Positions 1-13,856 of a stretch of DNA of 54,951 nucleotides are shown in pieces. A program made the translations under genes and the position numbers. The first letter of the stretch is position 1. Each line of letters starts with the position of its first letter. This stretch comes from Alkalibacterium putridalgicola (GTDB taxonomy: Bacteria; Bacillota; Bacilli; Lactobacillales; Carnobacteriaceae_A), in the NCBI RefSeq assembly GCF_900109825.1, contig NZ_FOBL01000018.1:1-54951 (forward strand), given 5' to 3'. The notes under the pieces were generated by a model, which was not told the origin of the DNA, made no database searches, and saw only the letters and a program-made list of their open reading frames with translations.

Positions 1-190
1 ATGGAGGATATGAGTGAACAGTATGAGCAAAGAAATGTCGTACTCGAGAGGCACTGAATGTCTGAGTGAACACTTTTGATGTTGAGATGTCGTTCTCGAG
101 AGGCACTGAGTATCTGAGTGAACATTTTTGAGGGTGAGATGTCGTGCTCGGGAGTCTGCGAATGTTCGAGGGAACATTTTTACATCAAGT
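1..190. repeat. 52-bp imperfect tandem repeat array (array 1)
   Basis: Three recognisable units start at 35, 87 and 139, each exactly 52 bp after the last, and a partial unit lies before 35, so the array continues off the left edge. The anchors ATGTCGT (35, 87, 139) and TGAGTGAACA (11, 63, 115, with CGAGGGAACA at 167) keep the phase. Units 1 and 2 differ at six positions; unit 3 is more diverged. Unit 3 contains the dyad AATGTTC-GAGG-GAACATT. Because 52 is not a multiple of three and stops occur, the array is not coding. Function unknown. Confidence 0.9.
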
Positions 191-314
191 ATGCTTTTGG
201 ACCGACATGAAACCCTGCACTTTTGAAAATAATCAAGGAAATCATAGAAGCATATGACTCAATCAAGCGGTGCATAATCTCTGACAAGATGTATGGAAAG
301 AAGGCGTCAGTTTC

Positions 315-323
315 TGTTATAAT
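315..323 (+). promoter_or_regulatory. Extended -10 promoter of pcrA
   Basis: TGTTATAAT is a perfect extended -10 element (TGnTATAAT) about 27 bases before the first pcrA start. No good -35 is seen at 17 bp, as is common for extended -10 promoters. Confidence 0.55.
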
Positions 324-349
324 AAAACAATGTATGAACACCTGAAAGG

Positions 350-4637
<4,288 letters not shown>

Positions 4638-4659
4638 TTAGAATAGAGAGTGAGAACGC

Positions 4660-5886
4660 GTGAAAAAGAAAACAGTTCTCAGTTTAGTAATTGCCCAAGC
4701 TTTGTTTTTTGCGGCCTGCAGTGCTTCACCGGACAGTACTGATACCAATGAATCAGGTCAGGAAGAGGATCAGACGCAGGAAACGGTAAATCAGCTGGAC
4801 GAAGATGAAGTCACAACCATAGAAGAACAGGTAGATGCGGACTATTACAGACCCGTTATTACAGAGGATGGGACGTATGCGCCGAGTCAGAACAGAGGGA
4901 TCACGCGCAGTCTGAATTCCAGTGTGAATATGCGCATGTTCGAGATCGATCTGATGCGTCACTCACAGACCTACTTCCCGACGGATGACCATTTCTTCCA
5001 GGAAGGTCAATACCTTTCTTCCGACCTGGTCAGTAACTGGTTAAGAAGAGAACAGCTTCCTCAAGAAAATGAAAATGCAAAGGAAGGGGAAGAGGCTGAA
5101 ACAGAAGAGGTAGAAGAAATCGATGAACAGATGCAGGGACTCAATCCACCGGAAAATAACAGTGAGAATTCTGAGGACCGTGTACCGAACGTCTTGAATT
5201 CGATACTGGAGCAGAATTTTTATGTTCAGACAGAGAATGGTCTGGAACTGGCCGGAGTGAGTATCGGTCTCGCACTGAACTCGGTCGATTATTATCAGCT
5301 CGAACAATTTGGTGCAACGTATGAGCAGGAGATCCCCCGTGAAAAGGTCCTTGAAGAAGGACAACGAATGGGAGAAGAAGTTGCCTCCCGCATAAGAAAT
5401 ATCGAAGGGCTGGAAAATGTCCCGGTCATGATCGGCTTGTATGAACAATCGACACAGGATGATCTGGCTCCCGGTACGTTTATCGCTGAAGGGTTAGTCG
5501 AAGAGGGCGAATCCACAGTGTCGGACTGGACCATGATCAATGAAGACCGCATCGTGTTCCCGCTGGAAGGAATGCAGAGTGCGGAAGGCAATAACTTTGC
5601 CAACTTCAGATCAGAAGTTGAAGGGTTCTTCCCGAATGTAAGCGGCGTGACCGGTTTGGGGCATTATATCGAAGACCAGCTTATGAATCTGGAAATAACC
5701 ATCACGACTCAGTTCTACGGCAAAGGGGAGATCATTGCTTTCACACAATTCTTGAATGAAGCAGGGAAAACCTACTTACCGGGTAATGTATCCACTCAAA
5801 TCAATGTGGAGTCATTGAACGGCATGGAATCTTATCTGAACAGAGAAGCTGATCAGGAAGATTATGAGGTGTATATTTTCAATTAA
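4660..5886 (+). CDS. camS: CamS family sex-pheromone precursor lipoprotein
   Basis: Extracellular lipoprotein of the CamS family, always found next to ligA and gatC in staphylococci and lactic acid bacteria. GTG start, 408 residues: a signal peptide ending in the lipobox FFAAC (Cys about 20), an acidic linker and a long soluble domain. In Enterococcus and Staphylococcus the processed signal peptide of the homologue releases a hydrophobic heptapeptide (cAM373 type); here the residues before the cysteine read AQALFFAA, of similar character but different sequence. The function of the mature protein is poorly known. It lies 22 bases after ligA and 38 before gatC, so probably one operon. Confidence 0.9.
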   Translation: MKKKTVLSLVIAQALFFAACSASPDSTDTNESGQEEDQTQETVNQLDEDEVTTIEEQVDADYYRPVITEDGTYAPSQNRGITRSLNSSVNMRMFEIDLMRHSQTYFPTDDHFFQEGQYLSSDLVSNWLRREQLPQENENAKEGEEAETEEVEEIDEQMQGLNPPENNSENSEDRVPNVLNSILEQNFYVQTENGLELAGVSIGLALNSVDYYQLEQFGATYEQEIPREKVLEEGQRMGEEVASRIRNIEGLENVPVMIGLYEQSTQDDLAPGTFIAEGLVEEGESTVSDWTMINEDRIVFPLEGMQSAEGNNFANFRSEVEGFFPNVSGVTGLGHYIEDQLMNLEITITTQFYGKGEIIAFTQFLNEAGKTYLPGNVSTQINVESLNGMESYLNREADQEDYEVYIFN

Positions 5887-5924
5887 CAACAAGGATCAAT
5901 TAAACAGACGAGAGGAATGATCAC

Positions 5925-6230
5925 ATGGCTATAAACGAAGAAACAGTCAAGCAGGTCGCCAAGCTGGCTAAACTTGAAATAGAAGAAGAATCTATCCATG
6001 CTTTCACAAAAGAGATCGATCAAATCGTAGATATGGTTGAACAGCTGGAAGAATTGGACACAGAAGGTGTAGAAGGCACCTATCACGGACTGCCGCAAAA
6101 GAACGTCTGGAGAGAAGACAAGGTTCAAAAAGGAACGGACAGAGAAGAACTGTTCAAAAATGTCAAAACAAGAAAAGATGGCTATATCGAAGTTCCTGCC
6201 ATGTTTGATAATGGGGGGAGTGAAGCGTAA
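5925..6230 (+). CDS. gatC: Asp-tRNA(Asn)/Glu-tRNA(Gln) amidotransferase subunit GatC
   Basis: Small stabilising subunit of the GatCAB complex that makes Gln-tRNA(Gln) and Asn-tRNA(Asn) by transamidation. 101 residues, typical length; begins [20 protein letters not shown], the family signature. A GAGAGGAA ribosome binding site precedes ATG 5925. Its stop codon overlaps the gatA start (TAATG), pointing to translational coupling. Confidence 0.97.
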   Translation: MAINEETVKQVAKLAKLEIEEESIHAFTKEIDQIVDMVEQLEELDTEGVEGTYHGLPQKNVWREDKVQKGTDREELFKNVKTRKDGYIEVPAMFDNGGSEA

Positions 6231-7696
6231 TGAACTTTTTGGATTATACTTTAGAAGATTTACACGAAAAATTGGTGAACAAGGAGTTCACAGCCGTCGA
6301 ATTGATGGAATCTGTCTATGAGAACATTGAAGAGACGGATGAGAAGGTCGGAGCGTTTCTGACGTTGAACAAAGAAGACGCACTGGCAGCCGCACGAGAA
6401 GCGGATGAGAAAGGCATCGACCCTGACAATGTCCTGAGCGGATTACCTGTGGGGATCAAGGATAACATTTCTACGAAGGGTGTCAGAACAACGGCAGCTT
6501 CTAAAATGCTGGAAGATTTCGTTCCGGTATATGATGCTACAGTCGTGGAAAAACTGAAGCAGGCAGGGATGATTTCTGTCGGCAAACTGAACATGGATGA
6601 ATTTGCCATGGGCGGATCGACAGAAAATTCTGCCTTAAAAATCACACGAAACCCTTGGGACCTGTCAAAAGTTCCCGGAGGCTCGTCAGGTGGCTCGGCA
6701 GCAGCCGTTGCAGCCGGTCAGGTTCCGGTCTCACTTGGTTCAGATACAGGCGGATCGATCAGACAACCCGCATCCTTCACCGGTCTTGTAGGCATGAAAC
6801 CCACTTACGGCCGTGTTTCCCGTTTTGGTCTGATCGCCTTTGGCTCAAGCTTGGACCAGATCGGACCGTTCACGCGTACAGTTAAAGACAATGCACTGGT
6901 ACTTAACGCGATCAGCGGTACGGACGATAGAGACGGTACCTCTTACCGCGGGGAAACGCCTGACTTTACTGAAGGAATCGATAAAGGGGTCAAAGGCCTG
7001 CGTATCGGTGTGCCGAAAGAATACTTCCATGAAGATGCAAAAGAAACAGAAATCGTGGAATCCGTACGTAAAGCCCTTGACATGTATAAAAAGATGGGTG
7101 CTGAGATCGTAGAAGTCAGCCTGCCGCATTCCAAATACGGTATTCCGGCTTACTACATCATCGCCTCTTCAGAAGCATCCAGTAACTTGCAGCGTTTTGA
7201 CGGCATCCGTTATGGCTACCGTTCAGAAAACATTGGTTCTCTAGAAGATATTTATGTCAAATCCCGTTCAGAAGGCTTTGGCTTGGAAGTGAAACGCCGT
7301 ATCATGCTTGGAACGTTCTCATTAAGTTCCGGTTTCTATGATGCCCACTTCAAAAAAGCGGCTCAGGCTCGAACGCTGATCAGACAGGACTTTGAAAAAG
7401 CCTTTGAAGATGTGGATGTATTAGTTGCACCGACAACGACATCGACAGCGTTTGAGATCGGTGGAAAAATCGATGATCCCCTGGCTATGTATATGGCAGA
7501 CGTATTAACTGTTCCAGTCAATCTGGCAGGCGTCCCGTCACTGTCCATTCCATGTGGTTTCTCTGAAGACTTGCCGGTCGGCATGCAGATCATCGGTAAG
7601 CATTTCGATGAACAGACGATCTACAGAGCCGCTTATGCTTATGAACAAGCGACAGATCACCTTGAGAAAAAACCATCATTCAAAGGAGGAGAATAA
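6230..7696 (+). CDS. gatA: Amidotransferase subunit GatA (glutaminase)
   Basis: Releases ammonia from glutamine and feeds it to GatB. 488 residues with the amidase signature. The Ser-cisSer-Lys triad is visible: K77 in [12 protein letters not shown]152 in [10 protein letters not shown] and S176 in [10 protein letters not shown]. Spacing and length match Gram-positive GatA. It overlaps gatC by one base and ends three bases before gatB, so the three are one transcript. Confidence 0.98.
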   Translation: MNFLDYTLEDLHEKLVNKEFTAVELMESVYENIEETDEKVGAFLTLNKEDALAAAREADEKGIDPDNVLSGLPVGIKDNISTKGVRTTAASKMLEDFVPVYDATVVEKLKQAGMISVGKLNMDEFAMGGSTENSALKITRNPWDLSKVPGGSSGGSAAAVAAGQVPVSLGSDTGGSIRQPASFTGLVGMKPTYGRVSRFGLIAFGSSLDQIGPFTRTVKDNALVLNAISGTDDRDGTSYRGETPDFTEGIDKGVKGLRIGVPKEYFHEDAKETEIVESVRKALDMYKKMGAEIVEVSLPHSKYGIPAYYIIASSEASSNLQRFDGIRYGYRSENIGSLEDIYVKSRSEGFGLEVKRRIMLGTFSLSSGFYDAHFKKAAQARTLIRQDFEKAFEDVDVLVAPTTTSTAFEIGGKIDDPLAMYMADVLTVPVNLAGVPSLSIPCGFSEDLPVGMQIIGKHFDEQTIYRAAYAYEQATDHLEKKPSFKGGE

Positions 7697-7699
7697 GCG

Positions 7700-9133
7700 A
7701 TGAATTTAGAACCAGTTATTGGGTTAGAAGTGCATGTGGAATTAAAAACCGATTCTAAAATGTTCTCCCCATCTCCCGCACATTTTGGTGCCGAACCGAA
7801 CACGAATACGAATGTGATCGACTGGGGCCATCCAGGCGTTCTGCCGGTCGTGAACAAGCGTGCAATCGAATTCGGCATGAAAGCGGCTTTGACTTTGAAC
7901 TGCAGCATCGCCAACGACACGAAATTCGACCGTAAAAACTACTTTTATCCGGACAATCCAAAAGCTTATCAGATCTCACAGTTCGACAAGCCAATCGGTT
8001 ATGACGGCTGGATCGAAATCGACGTCAAAGGCGAAAAGAAAAGAATCCGTATCGAACGTGTTCACTTGGAGGAGGATGCCGGAAAGAACACGCACGGTGA
8101 TAACGGGTCTTCATACGTTGACTTGAACCGTCAGGGCACCCCGCTGATCGAGATCGTATCTGAAGCGGACATGCGCTCGCCTGAAGAAGCGCAGGCTTAT
8201 CTGGATACAGTGAAACAGCTGATTCAGTTCACCGGTGTTTCCGATGTTAAGATGCAGGAAGGCTCTATGCGCTGTGACGCCAACATTTCACTGCGCCCAG
8301 TCGGTCAGGAAGAGTTTGGAACAAAAACAGAACTTAAGAACCTGAACTCCTTCAATAACGTCAGAAAAGGGCTGGAACACGAAATCAAGCGTCAGGAAAA
8401 ACTCCTGAATGCCGGCGGAGAGATCCAGCAGGAAACAAGACGATTCGATGAAACAACAGGCGAGACCATTCTTATGCGTGTCAAGGAAGGTTCAAGTGAC
8501 TACCGTTACTTCCCGGAACCAGACATTCCAAACCTTGAGATCAGTAGCGACTGGATCGAAGACGTGAGAGCTTCGCTTCCTGAAATGCCGAAAGAACGCA
8601 TGGAAAGATACGTGAAAGACTATAACCTGCCAGAATATGATGCCGGCGTATTGACTGCGACAGTCGAAATGTCCGACTTCTTCCAGGAAACGGTCGACCA
8701 CGGTGCGGATCCTAAACAGGCTTCAAACTGGCTGATGGGTGAAGTATCAGCTTACTTGAACAGTGAGCATCTGGAACTGCATGAAACAAAACTGACCCCT
8801 AAAGCACTGGCTGAAATGATCAACCTGATCGCTGACGGGACGATTTCTTCCAAGATCGCCAAGAAAGTCTTCAAAGAACTCATCACTAAAGGCAGCGATG
8901 ATGTGAAGGCTTTAGTCGAAGACAAAGGCTGGGTCCAGTTGAGTGATCCTGCTAAACTTCTGCCGATCATATCTGATATCCTTGATCAGAACGAACAGTC
9001 TATAGAAGACTATAAAAACGGTAAAGACCGTGCCTTAGGCTTCCTAGTTGGTAACGTGATGAAACAGACAAGAGGAAAAGCGAATCCTGGCGTCGTCAAC
9101 AAGCTTCTGAAAGAAGAGATGGACAAGCGCTAG
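7700..9133 (+). CDS. gatB: Amidotransferase subunit GatB
   Basis: tRNA-binding kinase/transamidase subunit that phosphorylates the mischarged Glu or Asp and replaces it with the amide. 477 residues starting [17 protein letters not shown], with the signature [10 protein letters not shown] and a C-terminal YqeY-like tail ([17 protein letters not shown]). AAAGGAGGAGAATAAGCG precedes the ATG. Complete and ordinary. Confidence 0.98.
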   Translation: MNLEPVIGLEVHVELKTDSKMFSPSPAHFGAEPNTNTNVIDWGHPGVLPVVNKRAIEFGMKAALTLNCSIANDTKFDRKNYFYPDNPKAYQISQFDKPIGYDGWIEIDVKGEKKRIRIERVHLEEDAGKNTHGDNGSSYVDLNRQGTPLIEIVSEADMRSPEEAQAYLDTVKQLIQFTGVSDVKMQEGSMRCDANISLRPVGQEEFGTKTELKNLNSFNNVRKGLEHEIKRQEKLLNAGGEIQQETRRFDETTGETILMRVKEGSSDYRYFPEPDIPNLEISSDWIEDVRASLPEMPKERMERYVKDYNLPEYDAGVLTATVEMSDFFQETVDHGADPKQASNWLMGEVSAYLNSEHLELHETKLTPKALAEMINLIADGTISSKIAKKVFKELITKGSDDVKALVEDKGWVQLSDPAKLLPIISDILDQNEQSIEDYKNGKDRALGFLVGNVMKQTRGKANPGVVNKLLKEEMDKR

Positions 9134-9164
9134 GAGAGATTTGAAAAAGGGGGGTGGATGGACG

Positions 9165-10181
9165 GTGAGAAAACGTGCGCGTTTGATTTACAATCCGACA
9201 TCCGGTCGTGAAACATTAAAAAGGCAACTGCCTGATATTTTAAATGAATATGAAAAGGCCGGTTATGATACCAGTGCCTTCTGTACCACGCCTGAACCGC
9301 TCAGTGCTCAAAAGGAAGCAGACCGCTGTACAAGAGACGGCTTTGACCTTATCGTTGCAGCGGGCGGGGACGGAACGATCAATGAGGTCGTCAACGGCAT
9401 GTCTCCGCATATTGATCGTCCCAAGCTGGCCATCATACCATCAGGAACGACGAATGACTACGCCAGGGCACTCAAGATCCCGCGCTATGATTTTGTCAAA
9501 GCAGCGCAGCTCATCCATAAGAATCAGACTGTACACATGGATATCGGGCGAGTCAAGACGAAGACAGAAGACATGTTCTTTATGAATATCGGAGCAGCCG
9601 GCTTCTTGACAGAAGTCACTTATGATGTGCCGCCAAACATGAAATCACTGTTCGGCTCACTTGCTTATTTCGTTAAAGGAGCCGAACTGCTTCCACGTGT
9701 CGGTAAAGTCCCAGTCAAAATAACCTATGATGACGGTGTCTATGAGGGCGTCGCCTCACTGATTTTCGTTGCCTTGACGAATTCCGTCGGTGGATTTGAA
9801 AAAATCGCTCCGGATAAGATGCTGGGTGACGGAAAATTCACCCTGATCATCGTTAAGACGACAAACTTTGCCGAGATCCTGCGTCTGATAACAATGCTGA
9901 TGAACGACGGCAGACATACGCAGCATCCCAAAGTACTGTACAAAAAAACGAGTTATGTTAAAGCTGAAACTCAGAACAATCAACAGCTGATGATCAATAT
10001 CGACGGAGAATACGGCGGCGATGCTCCCGCTGAATTCACCATGTATAAACAGCACCTGGAAATCGTGACAGATCTGGACCGCATGCAGCTGTCTATCAAT
10101 ACACGTGACTTGATGACAGAAGAAAAAGAAGAAGAGTTCAAAAAACGCGTAATGGAGCTGCAAGATAAAGAAGAAGAATAA
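9165..10181 (+). CDS. dagK: Diacylglycerol kinase (DgkB/YegS family lipid kinase)
   Basis: Phosphorylates diacylglycerol to phosphatidic acid, recycling the lipid released during lipoteichoic acid synthesis. I choose GTG 9165, which follows the strong GGGGGGTGG; the in-frame TTG at 9141 would place that site inside the gene. The 338-residue product contains the nucleotide-binding loop GGDGTINEV and IPSGTTNDYARAL, then the two-domain DAGK fold. It follows gatB by about 30 bases and is closed by a terminator at 10184, so it ends the operon. Confidence 0.92.
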   Translation: MRKRARLIYNPTSGRETLKRQLPDILNEYEKAGYDTSAFCTTPEPLSAQKEADRCTRDGFDLIVAAGGDGTINEVVNGMSPHIDRPKLAIIPSGTTNDYARALKIPRYDFVKAAQLIHKNQTVHMDIGRVKTKTEDMFFMNIGAAGFLTEVTYDVPPNMKSLFGSLAYFVKGAELLPRVGKVPVKITYDDGVYEGVASLIFVALTNSVGGFEKIAPDKMLGDGKFTLIIVKTTNFAEILRLITMLMNDGRHTQHPKVLYKKTSYVKAETQNNQQLMINIDGEYGGDAPAEFTMYKQHLEIVTDLDRMQLSINTRDLMTEEKEEEFKKRVMELQDKEEE

Positions 10182-10183
10182 TT

Positions 10184-10218
10184 AAAGCGCACAGCCTGAA
10201 AACTGTGCGCTTTCGTCT
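10184..10218 (+). terminator. Rho-independent terminator after dagK
   Basis: AAAGCGCACAG pairs perfectly with CTGTGCGCTTT over an 8-base loop, followed by CGTCTTTTA. It ends the pcrA-to-dagK run. Confidence 0.85.
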
Positions 10219-10283
10219 TTTACAGGAAACCTGTATACTTTAATTGAGACGTCATCGCAAACAAGCGAAAAAAGGAGAATACC

Positions 10284-11666
10284 ATGAGTAACAGCACAAA
10301 GAAATTCAAAGCACCAGTAGATAAAAACGAGACCTATCAGGGAGAGATCGTCGATCTGACACATGAGGGACTAGGCGTCGCCAAAACCGACCACTACCCG
10401 CTGTTCATCGAAGGAGCTCTCATTGGAGAAACCATCGAATTCAAAGTCATCAAAGTCGGCAAGTCTTTTGGTGTGGGTAAACTGACAAAAATCATCGACC
10501 AGAGTCCAGACCGTGTGGAAGTCAAAGATAAGGCGTATGCACAAACGGGCACGATGCCTTTGCAGCACCTGAACTATAAAGGCCAGCTGGCATTTAAAAA
10601 AAGCCAAGTGGAAAACGTCATGCATAAGATCGCTAAATTGCCGGATGTCCCGGTCTTCGATGTCATCGGCATGGAAAATCCTTTCGGCTACCGCAACAAA
10701 GCTCAGATCCCTGTAAGAAAAGTCAAAGGCAAGCTGGAGACAGGAGTCTACAGAAAGAACAGCCATGACCTGATCCCGATGGAAGACTTCAAGATCCAGG
10801 ATCCTGAGATTGACAAGGCGATCGTGACGGTCCGCGACATCATGCGTACCTATAACGTGAAGCCGTACAATGAAAAAGACAACACTGGGAATCTCCGTCA
10901 TATCCTTGTCCGCCGCGGCTATCATACAGGCGAGATGATGATCGTTCTGGTGACGCGTACACCGAAGCTGTTCCCTGTGAGCAAAATCGTTCCGGATATC
11001 CTGGAAGAGCTGCCTAATGTAGTCAGTATCGTTCAGAACGTGAACCCGAAGAAAACGAACGTCATCCTGGGGCAGGAAGTTATCGTCTTGCACGGCGAAG
11101 ATAAGTATCACGACAAACTGCTGGATCACACCTTTGAGATCTCTCACCGTTCATTCTTTCAGGTCAATACGGCCCAGGCAGAAGTGCTTTACAGCAAAGT
11201 CATCGAGTTTGCTGAACTGACGGGAGAAGAAACCGTCATCGATGCCTACAGCGGTATCGGCACGATCACCCTGGCCCTCGCTGAAAATGCCAAGGAAGTC
11301 TATGGCATCGAAGTGATCGAACCGGCTGTCGAAGACGCCAAGCGCAATGCGAAGCTCAACGGTGTCGAGAACGTCACCTATCAAGTCGGCGCAGCCGAAG
11401 ACGTGATGCTGGAATGGAGCAAGGAAGGCCGTTCTGCCGACTTACTAGTCGTCGATCCGCCAAGAAAAGGACTCGATGAACAGTTTATCGACTCCGTCTT
11501 AGAAATGAAGCCTAAGAAAATGATTTACGTCAGCTGCAACCCGGCCACACTGGCCCGTGACCTGGCCCTGCTCGTTGAAGGTGGCTATACCGCTCAGAAA
11601 GTACAGCCTGTGGATATGTTCCCGCAGACGAGTCATATTGAAAGTGTCACCCTTTTAACGAGATAA
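10284..11666 (+). CDS. rlmD: 23S rRNA (uracil-C5)-methyltransferase, RlmD/RumA family
   Basis: Makes 5-methyluridine in 23S rRNA with S-adenosylmethionine. 460 residues: N-terminal TRAM domain (about 10-70), central domain, and a Rossmann methyltransferase with VIDAYSGIGTITLALA, VDPPRKGL and the catalytic cysteine in YVSCNPATLARDL. At the place where RumA carries the iron-sulfur CGGC motif (before LQHL) this protein reads TGTMPLQHL with no cysteines, so it should lack the cluster. AAAAAAGGAGAATACC precedes the ATG. Which uridine it modifies, or whether it does two like RlmCD, cannot be told from sequence. Confidence 0.92.
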   Translation: MSNSTKKFKAPVDKNETYQGEIVDLTHEGLGVAKTDHYPLFIEGALIGETIEFKVIKVGKSFGVGKLTKIIDQSPDRVEVKDKAYAQTGTMPLQHLNYKGQLAFKKSQVENVMHKIAKLPDVPVFDVIGMENPFGYRNKAQIPVRKVKGKLETGVYRKNSHDLIPMEDFKIQDPEIDKAIVTVRDIMRTYNVKPYNEKDNTGNLRHILVRRGYHTGEMMIVLVTRTPKLFPVSKIVPDILEELPNVVSIVQNVNPKKTNVILGQEVIVLHGEDKYHDKLLDHTFEISHRSFFQVNTAQAEVLYSKVIEFAELTGEETVIDAYSGIGTITLALAENAKEVYGIEVIEPAVEDAKRNAKLNGVENVTYQVGAAEDVMLEWSKEGRSADLLVVDPPRKGLDEQFIDSVLEMKPKKMIYVSCNPATLARDLALLVEGGYTAQKVQPVDMFPQTSHIESVTLLTR

Positions 11667-11696
11667 TCAATATTAAGTATAAAATGACTGATCAAA

Positions 11697-11727
11697 CCAG
11701 AGTAGTTTATTCTATTCTGGTTTTTTT
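11697..11727 (+). terminator. Terminator of rlmD
   Basis: CCAGAGTAG...CTATTCTGG stem (one G-T pair) followed by seven T. A nearly identical copy, with a perfect stem, occurs at 14794-14823 together with the last 30 bases of rlmD. Confidence 0.85.
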
Positions 11728-12248
11728 GTGCACCATTAAGTTCATTGTTTACATTTCTTATTTTTGTTGCTCAGACTATGAAATGAAGTAATGAAAACTT
11801 AAAGATGGTCTTTGAATAGAGTCCGTCCTACGTTTAAAGATTGTTAAGTATGAAATATTCATATACTATATTGTCTTTAATTGATATTAGTCTATAGTGG
11901 AATATTCGGCTTCGCTAAAAAAATGGGTAGTGTGTGCCCATATTAAATTTTAGTGCAAAATTAAGGTATTTCGAATTCATTTCCAGAGCTGTATTTTAGT
12001 AGAGTATTATATAGGTATTTGTGATAAACTTAACAGTAAGTAGAGACAAATCTGATTTACAGATGTTTATGGCAAAATAAAAATACAACTGCTGTAAACC
12101 GATCATACAGGTACAATATTCAAAGACTTTCTTATCCTTGAATTATTACTTTGATATCACTCTTGAAGTGGCAGGAGAAGACGAAGGCCAGAGCGGGTGG
12201 AGCATATAAAAGGATTGCACAATACTAAAATGGAAAAGAGGAATTAAT
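11728..12248. other. AT-rich gene-free stretch
   Basis: About 520 bases between the rlmD terminator and the DUF1232 gene. I find no open frame with a ribosome binding site and no clear structured element. It lies inside the rearranged rlmD-degV segment and probably holds degraded sequence plus the promoter of the next gene. Confidence 0.5.
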
Positions 12249-12680
12249 ATGGAAAATCAAGAGATAGAAAAAAACATTGAAGAATTAAAAAAAGGTGAAA
12301 AAGTAAAAGAATTCTTATATAGAAATAAGGCAAAAGCCAAAAATCTGTTAGAAGATAAAGAAAAATTGGAACACACTCTAGAAAGTTTAGAGAAAAAGCT
12401 CTCAAAAGTCCCTGTTGCAGGTAAGTACTTACAAGATGTCCCTGTCTTTATATCTTTAGTCAGAGCTTATGTCAATAAAGAGTATACGGAAATTCCATTA
12501 GGATCTATCATCGCTATCATTAGTGCTCTAATTTATGTATTTAATGGATTTGATTTTATACCTGATCTTGTCCCGGGGGTGGGATTTGTGGATGATGCTG
12601 CGGTGATTGCATTCGCTTACAGTATGGTTCACGATGACGTAGAAGAATATAAAGTATGGAGAGAAGCGAATAAGAAGTAA
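12249..12680 (+). CDS. DUF1232 (YkvA-like) membrane protein, copy 1
   Basis: 143 residues: a highly charged N-terminal helix region (about 1-60, Lys/Glu rich, probably coiled coil) followed by the DUF1232 core, a hydrophobic stretch (IPLGSIIAIISALIYVFNGF) and the signature GFDFIPDLVPGVGFVDDAAV. The family is widespread and of unknown function. AAGAGGAATTAAT precedes the ATG. A paralog at 27182-27613 matches over the full length, including the start of the core (KLSKxPxxGKYLxDxPVFISLVRAY). It sits in the inserted segment between rlmD and the degV remnant. Confidence 0.8.
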   Translation: MENQEIEKNIEELKKGEKVKEFLYRNKAKAKNLLEDKEKLEHTLESLEKKLSKVPVAGKYLQDVPVFISLVRAYVNKEYTEIPLGSIIAIISALIYVFNGFDFIPDLVPGVGFVDDAAVIAFAYSMVHDDVEEYKVWREANKK

Positions 12681-12737
12681 AACACTGTATTAATGATACT
12701 TTTCTAAATCTCGTCGAAAAAAAGGAGGATGTTTTAT

Positions 12738-13181
12738 ATGAAAAAGACGGTGAAAATAATTAGTCTGGTTGTTCTTGCTCTTATTATATTTGTAGGAGGC
12801 TATTTTTCCGGTAGTGTGAATAGTAATGAAGTTTCAAGAGAAATATTAATTGGATATAATGACAATGAAAATCCAAGTCGAGTAAATTTCCCGGTTACTT
12901 TTAATGACAGGGAGAATCAGTCTATCATAGATAATATGCTAATGATTTATTTACATAAGGAGAAAACAGAGAACGGCAATATTGAAGCGGAGAACCCAGA
13001 TATTTATATCAAAGTAAGCAGTCCGAAACAGTCTGTCGGGTTAATCGATTCAAAAGTTTGGTTTTTGAAAAATGGAGCAGTTATTGGTCTGCGAACCGGG
13101 GACAGCTGGGACAATGTAGAATATTATGAGATTGATGAAAGTGAAACGGACTATATTAAGGGAATCATAGATTATCAATAA
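12738..13181 (+). CDS. Small membrane-anchored extracytoplasmic protein, unknown function
   Basis: 147 residues from ATG 12738, nine bases after AGGAGG (the ATG at 12729 overlaps that site). Residues 5-27 form one membrane anchor (IISLVVLALIIFVGGYFSG); the rest is hydrophilic and probably outside the cell. No lipobox and no family I recognise. It follows the DUF1232 gene by 57 bases with no terminator between, so they may be cotranscribed. A real gene judged by its ribosome binding site and anchor. Confidence 0.65.
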   Translation: MKKTVKIISLVVLALIIFVGGYFSGSVNSNEVSREILIGYNDNENPSRVNFPVTFNDRENQSIIDNMLMIYLHKEKTENGNIEAENPDIYIKVSSPKQSVGLIDSKVWFLKNGAVIGLRTGDSWDNVEYYEIDESETDYIKGIIDYQ

Positions 13182-13189
13182 GAATAAAC

Positions 13190-13302
13190 AGGGTCTTATT
13201 GATCCATATGAATATGAATACACCACGCGAAATCAGCTCAGAGAAAAATACCGACCGGAGAACAAAGTAAATTTGTATGAGAGGATTTCAAACAGCGACT
13301 AA
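13190..13302 (+). pseudogene. Possible 3' fragment of an unidentified gene
   Basis: A frame open from about 13190 to the stop at 13300-13302 reads GLIDPYEYEYTTRNQLREKY and on to ERISNSD, a charged protein-like sequence with no start codon or ribosome binding site. Next to a certain gene remnant (degV, 13361), it may be the tail of a deleted gene. Short and therefore weak. Confidence 0.25.
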
Positions 13303-13360
13303 GATATAAGTACAGAAAATGATTATTACACCCGAGGTTCAATCCTCTTGTTTTCACATC

Positions 13361-13673
13361 TTTGCTAAAGATCCAGCCGTCGATCAAGTTAGAAAATGGC
13401 TACCTGGTCCCCGGGGCGAAATACCGTGGATCCTTTGATAACTGCTTAAAAAAGATGGTCACTAATTTTTTCAAAAACTATAACATTGACCCGGATACCG
13501 TGCTGATCGTAGGTGCACCCGGTGTAGAAGACAGTCAGAAAGAGATGGTTTTCGTTCTGCTGAGAGAGAACGGCATTCAACATGCTAGATGGGTGGAGGC
13601 TGGTGCTGTGATTTCCAGTCACGGGGGACCCGGAGCTATAGGGATCACAGGGATTGAAAAAACACCAGATTAA
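13361..13673 (+). pseudogene. degV C-terminal fragment (truncated duplicate)
   Basis: The translated frame (KIQPSIKLENGYLVPGAKYR to GPGAIGITGIEKTPD) matches the last about 100 residues of the intact DegV at 15067-15927 with few changes. The homology begins abruptly at TTTGCTAAAG (intact copy CTTGCTGAAG, 15615), so about 185 N-terminal residues are missing, including the first fatty-acid-binding lobe. No ribosome binding site precedes it. The reading frame is still open, which suggests recent truncation or that the piece is short enough to survive. Its downstream sequence also matches the degV-esterase junction. Confidence 0.9.
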
Positions 13674-13786
13674 AATCAAGAATAAGCAAGATGATCTAAA
13701 AAGCGTTAGATTCGCCAATCCAATTTTGCTAGGCAGATTACCTTTGTTAAGTAAGCATCAGTTTATACAGGCAGACTATAGGATAG

Positions 13787-13842
13787 ATACTTTTTTACTG
13801 AGAATCAAAAAACTAAAGGAGCCTTGAAGATGTTAAGAAAGA
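13787..13842 (+). repeat. Duplicate of the degV-esterase junction with remnant esterase start
   Basis: ATACTTTTTTACTGA at 13787 and the following bases, including AAAGGAG and ATGTTAAGA, match 15954-16006 (ATACTTTTTTACTGA, TAAGGAG, ATGCTAAGA), the region leading into the esterase gene. The copy is cut after the first few esterase codons, where the CPBP gene begins. Confidence 0.8.
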
Positions 13843-13856
13843 AGGAGTTTTAAAAT

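Noticed and set aside
1-190. CRISPR array
   Set aside because: Whole 52-bp units repeat with no constant repeat and unique spacer division, and no cas genes are present. The same holds for array 3.
13330-13352. tRNA T-arm-like GAGGTTCAATCCTC
   Set aside because: The loop TTCAATC fits, but a five-pair T stem cannot be formed and no acceptor, D or anticodon arm lies upstream. Chance or too decayed to call.
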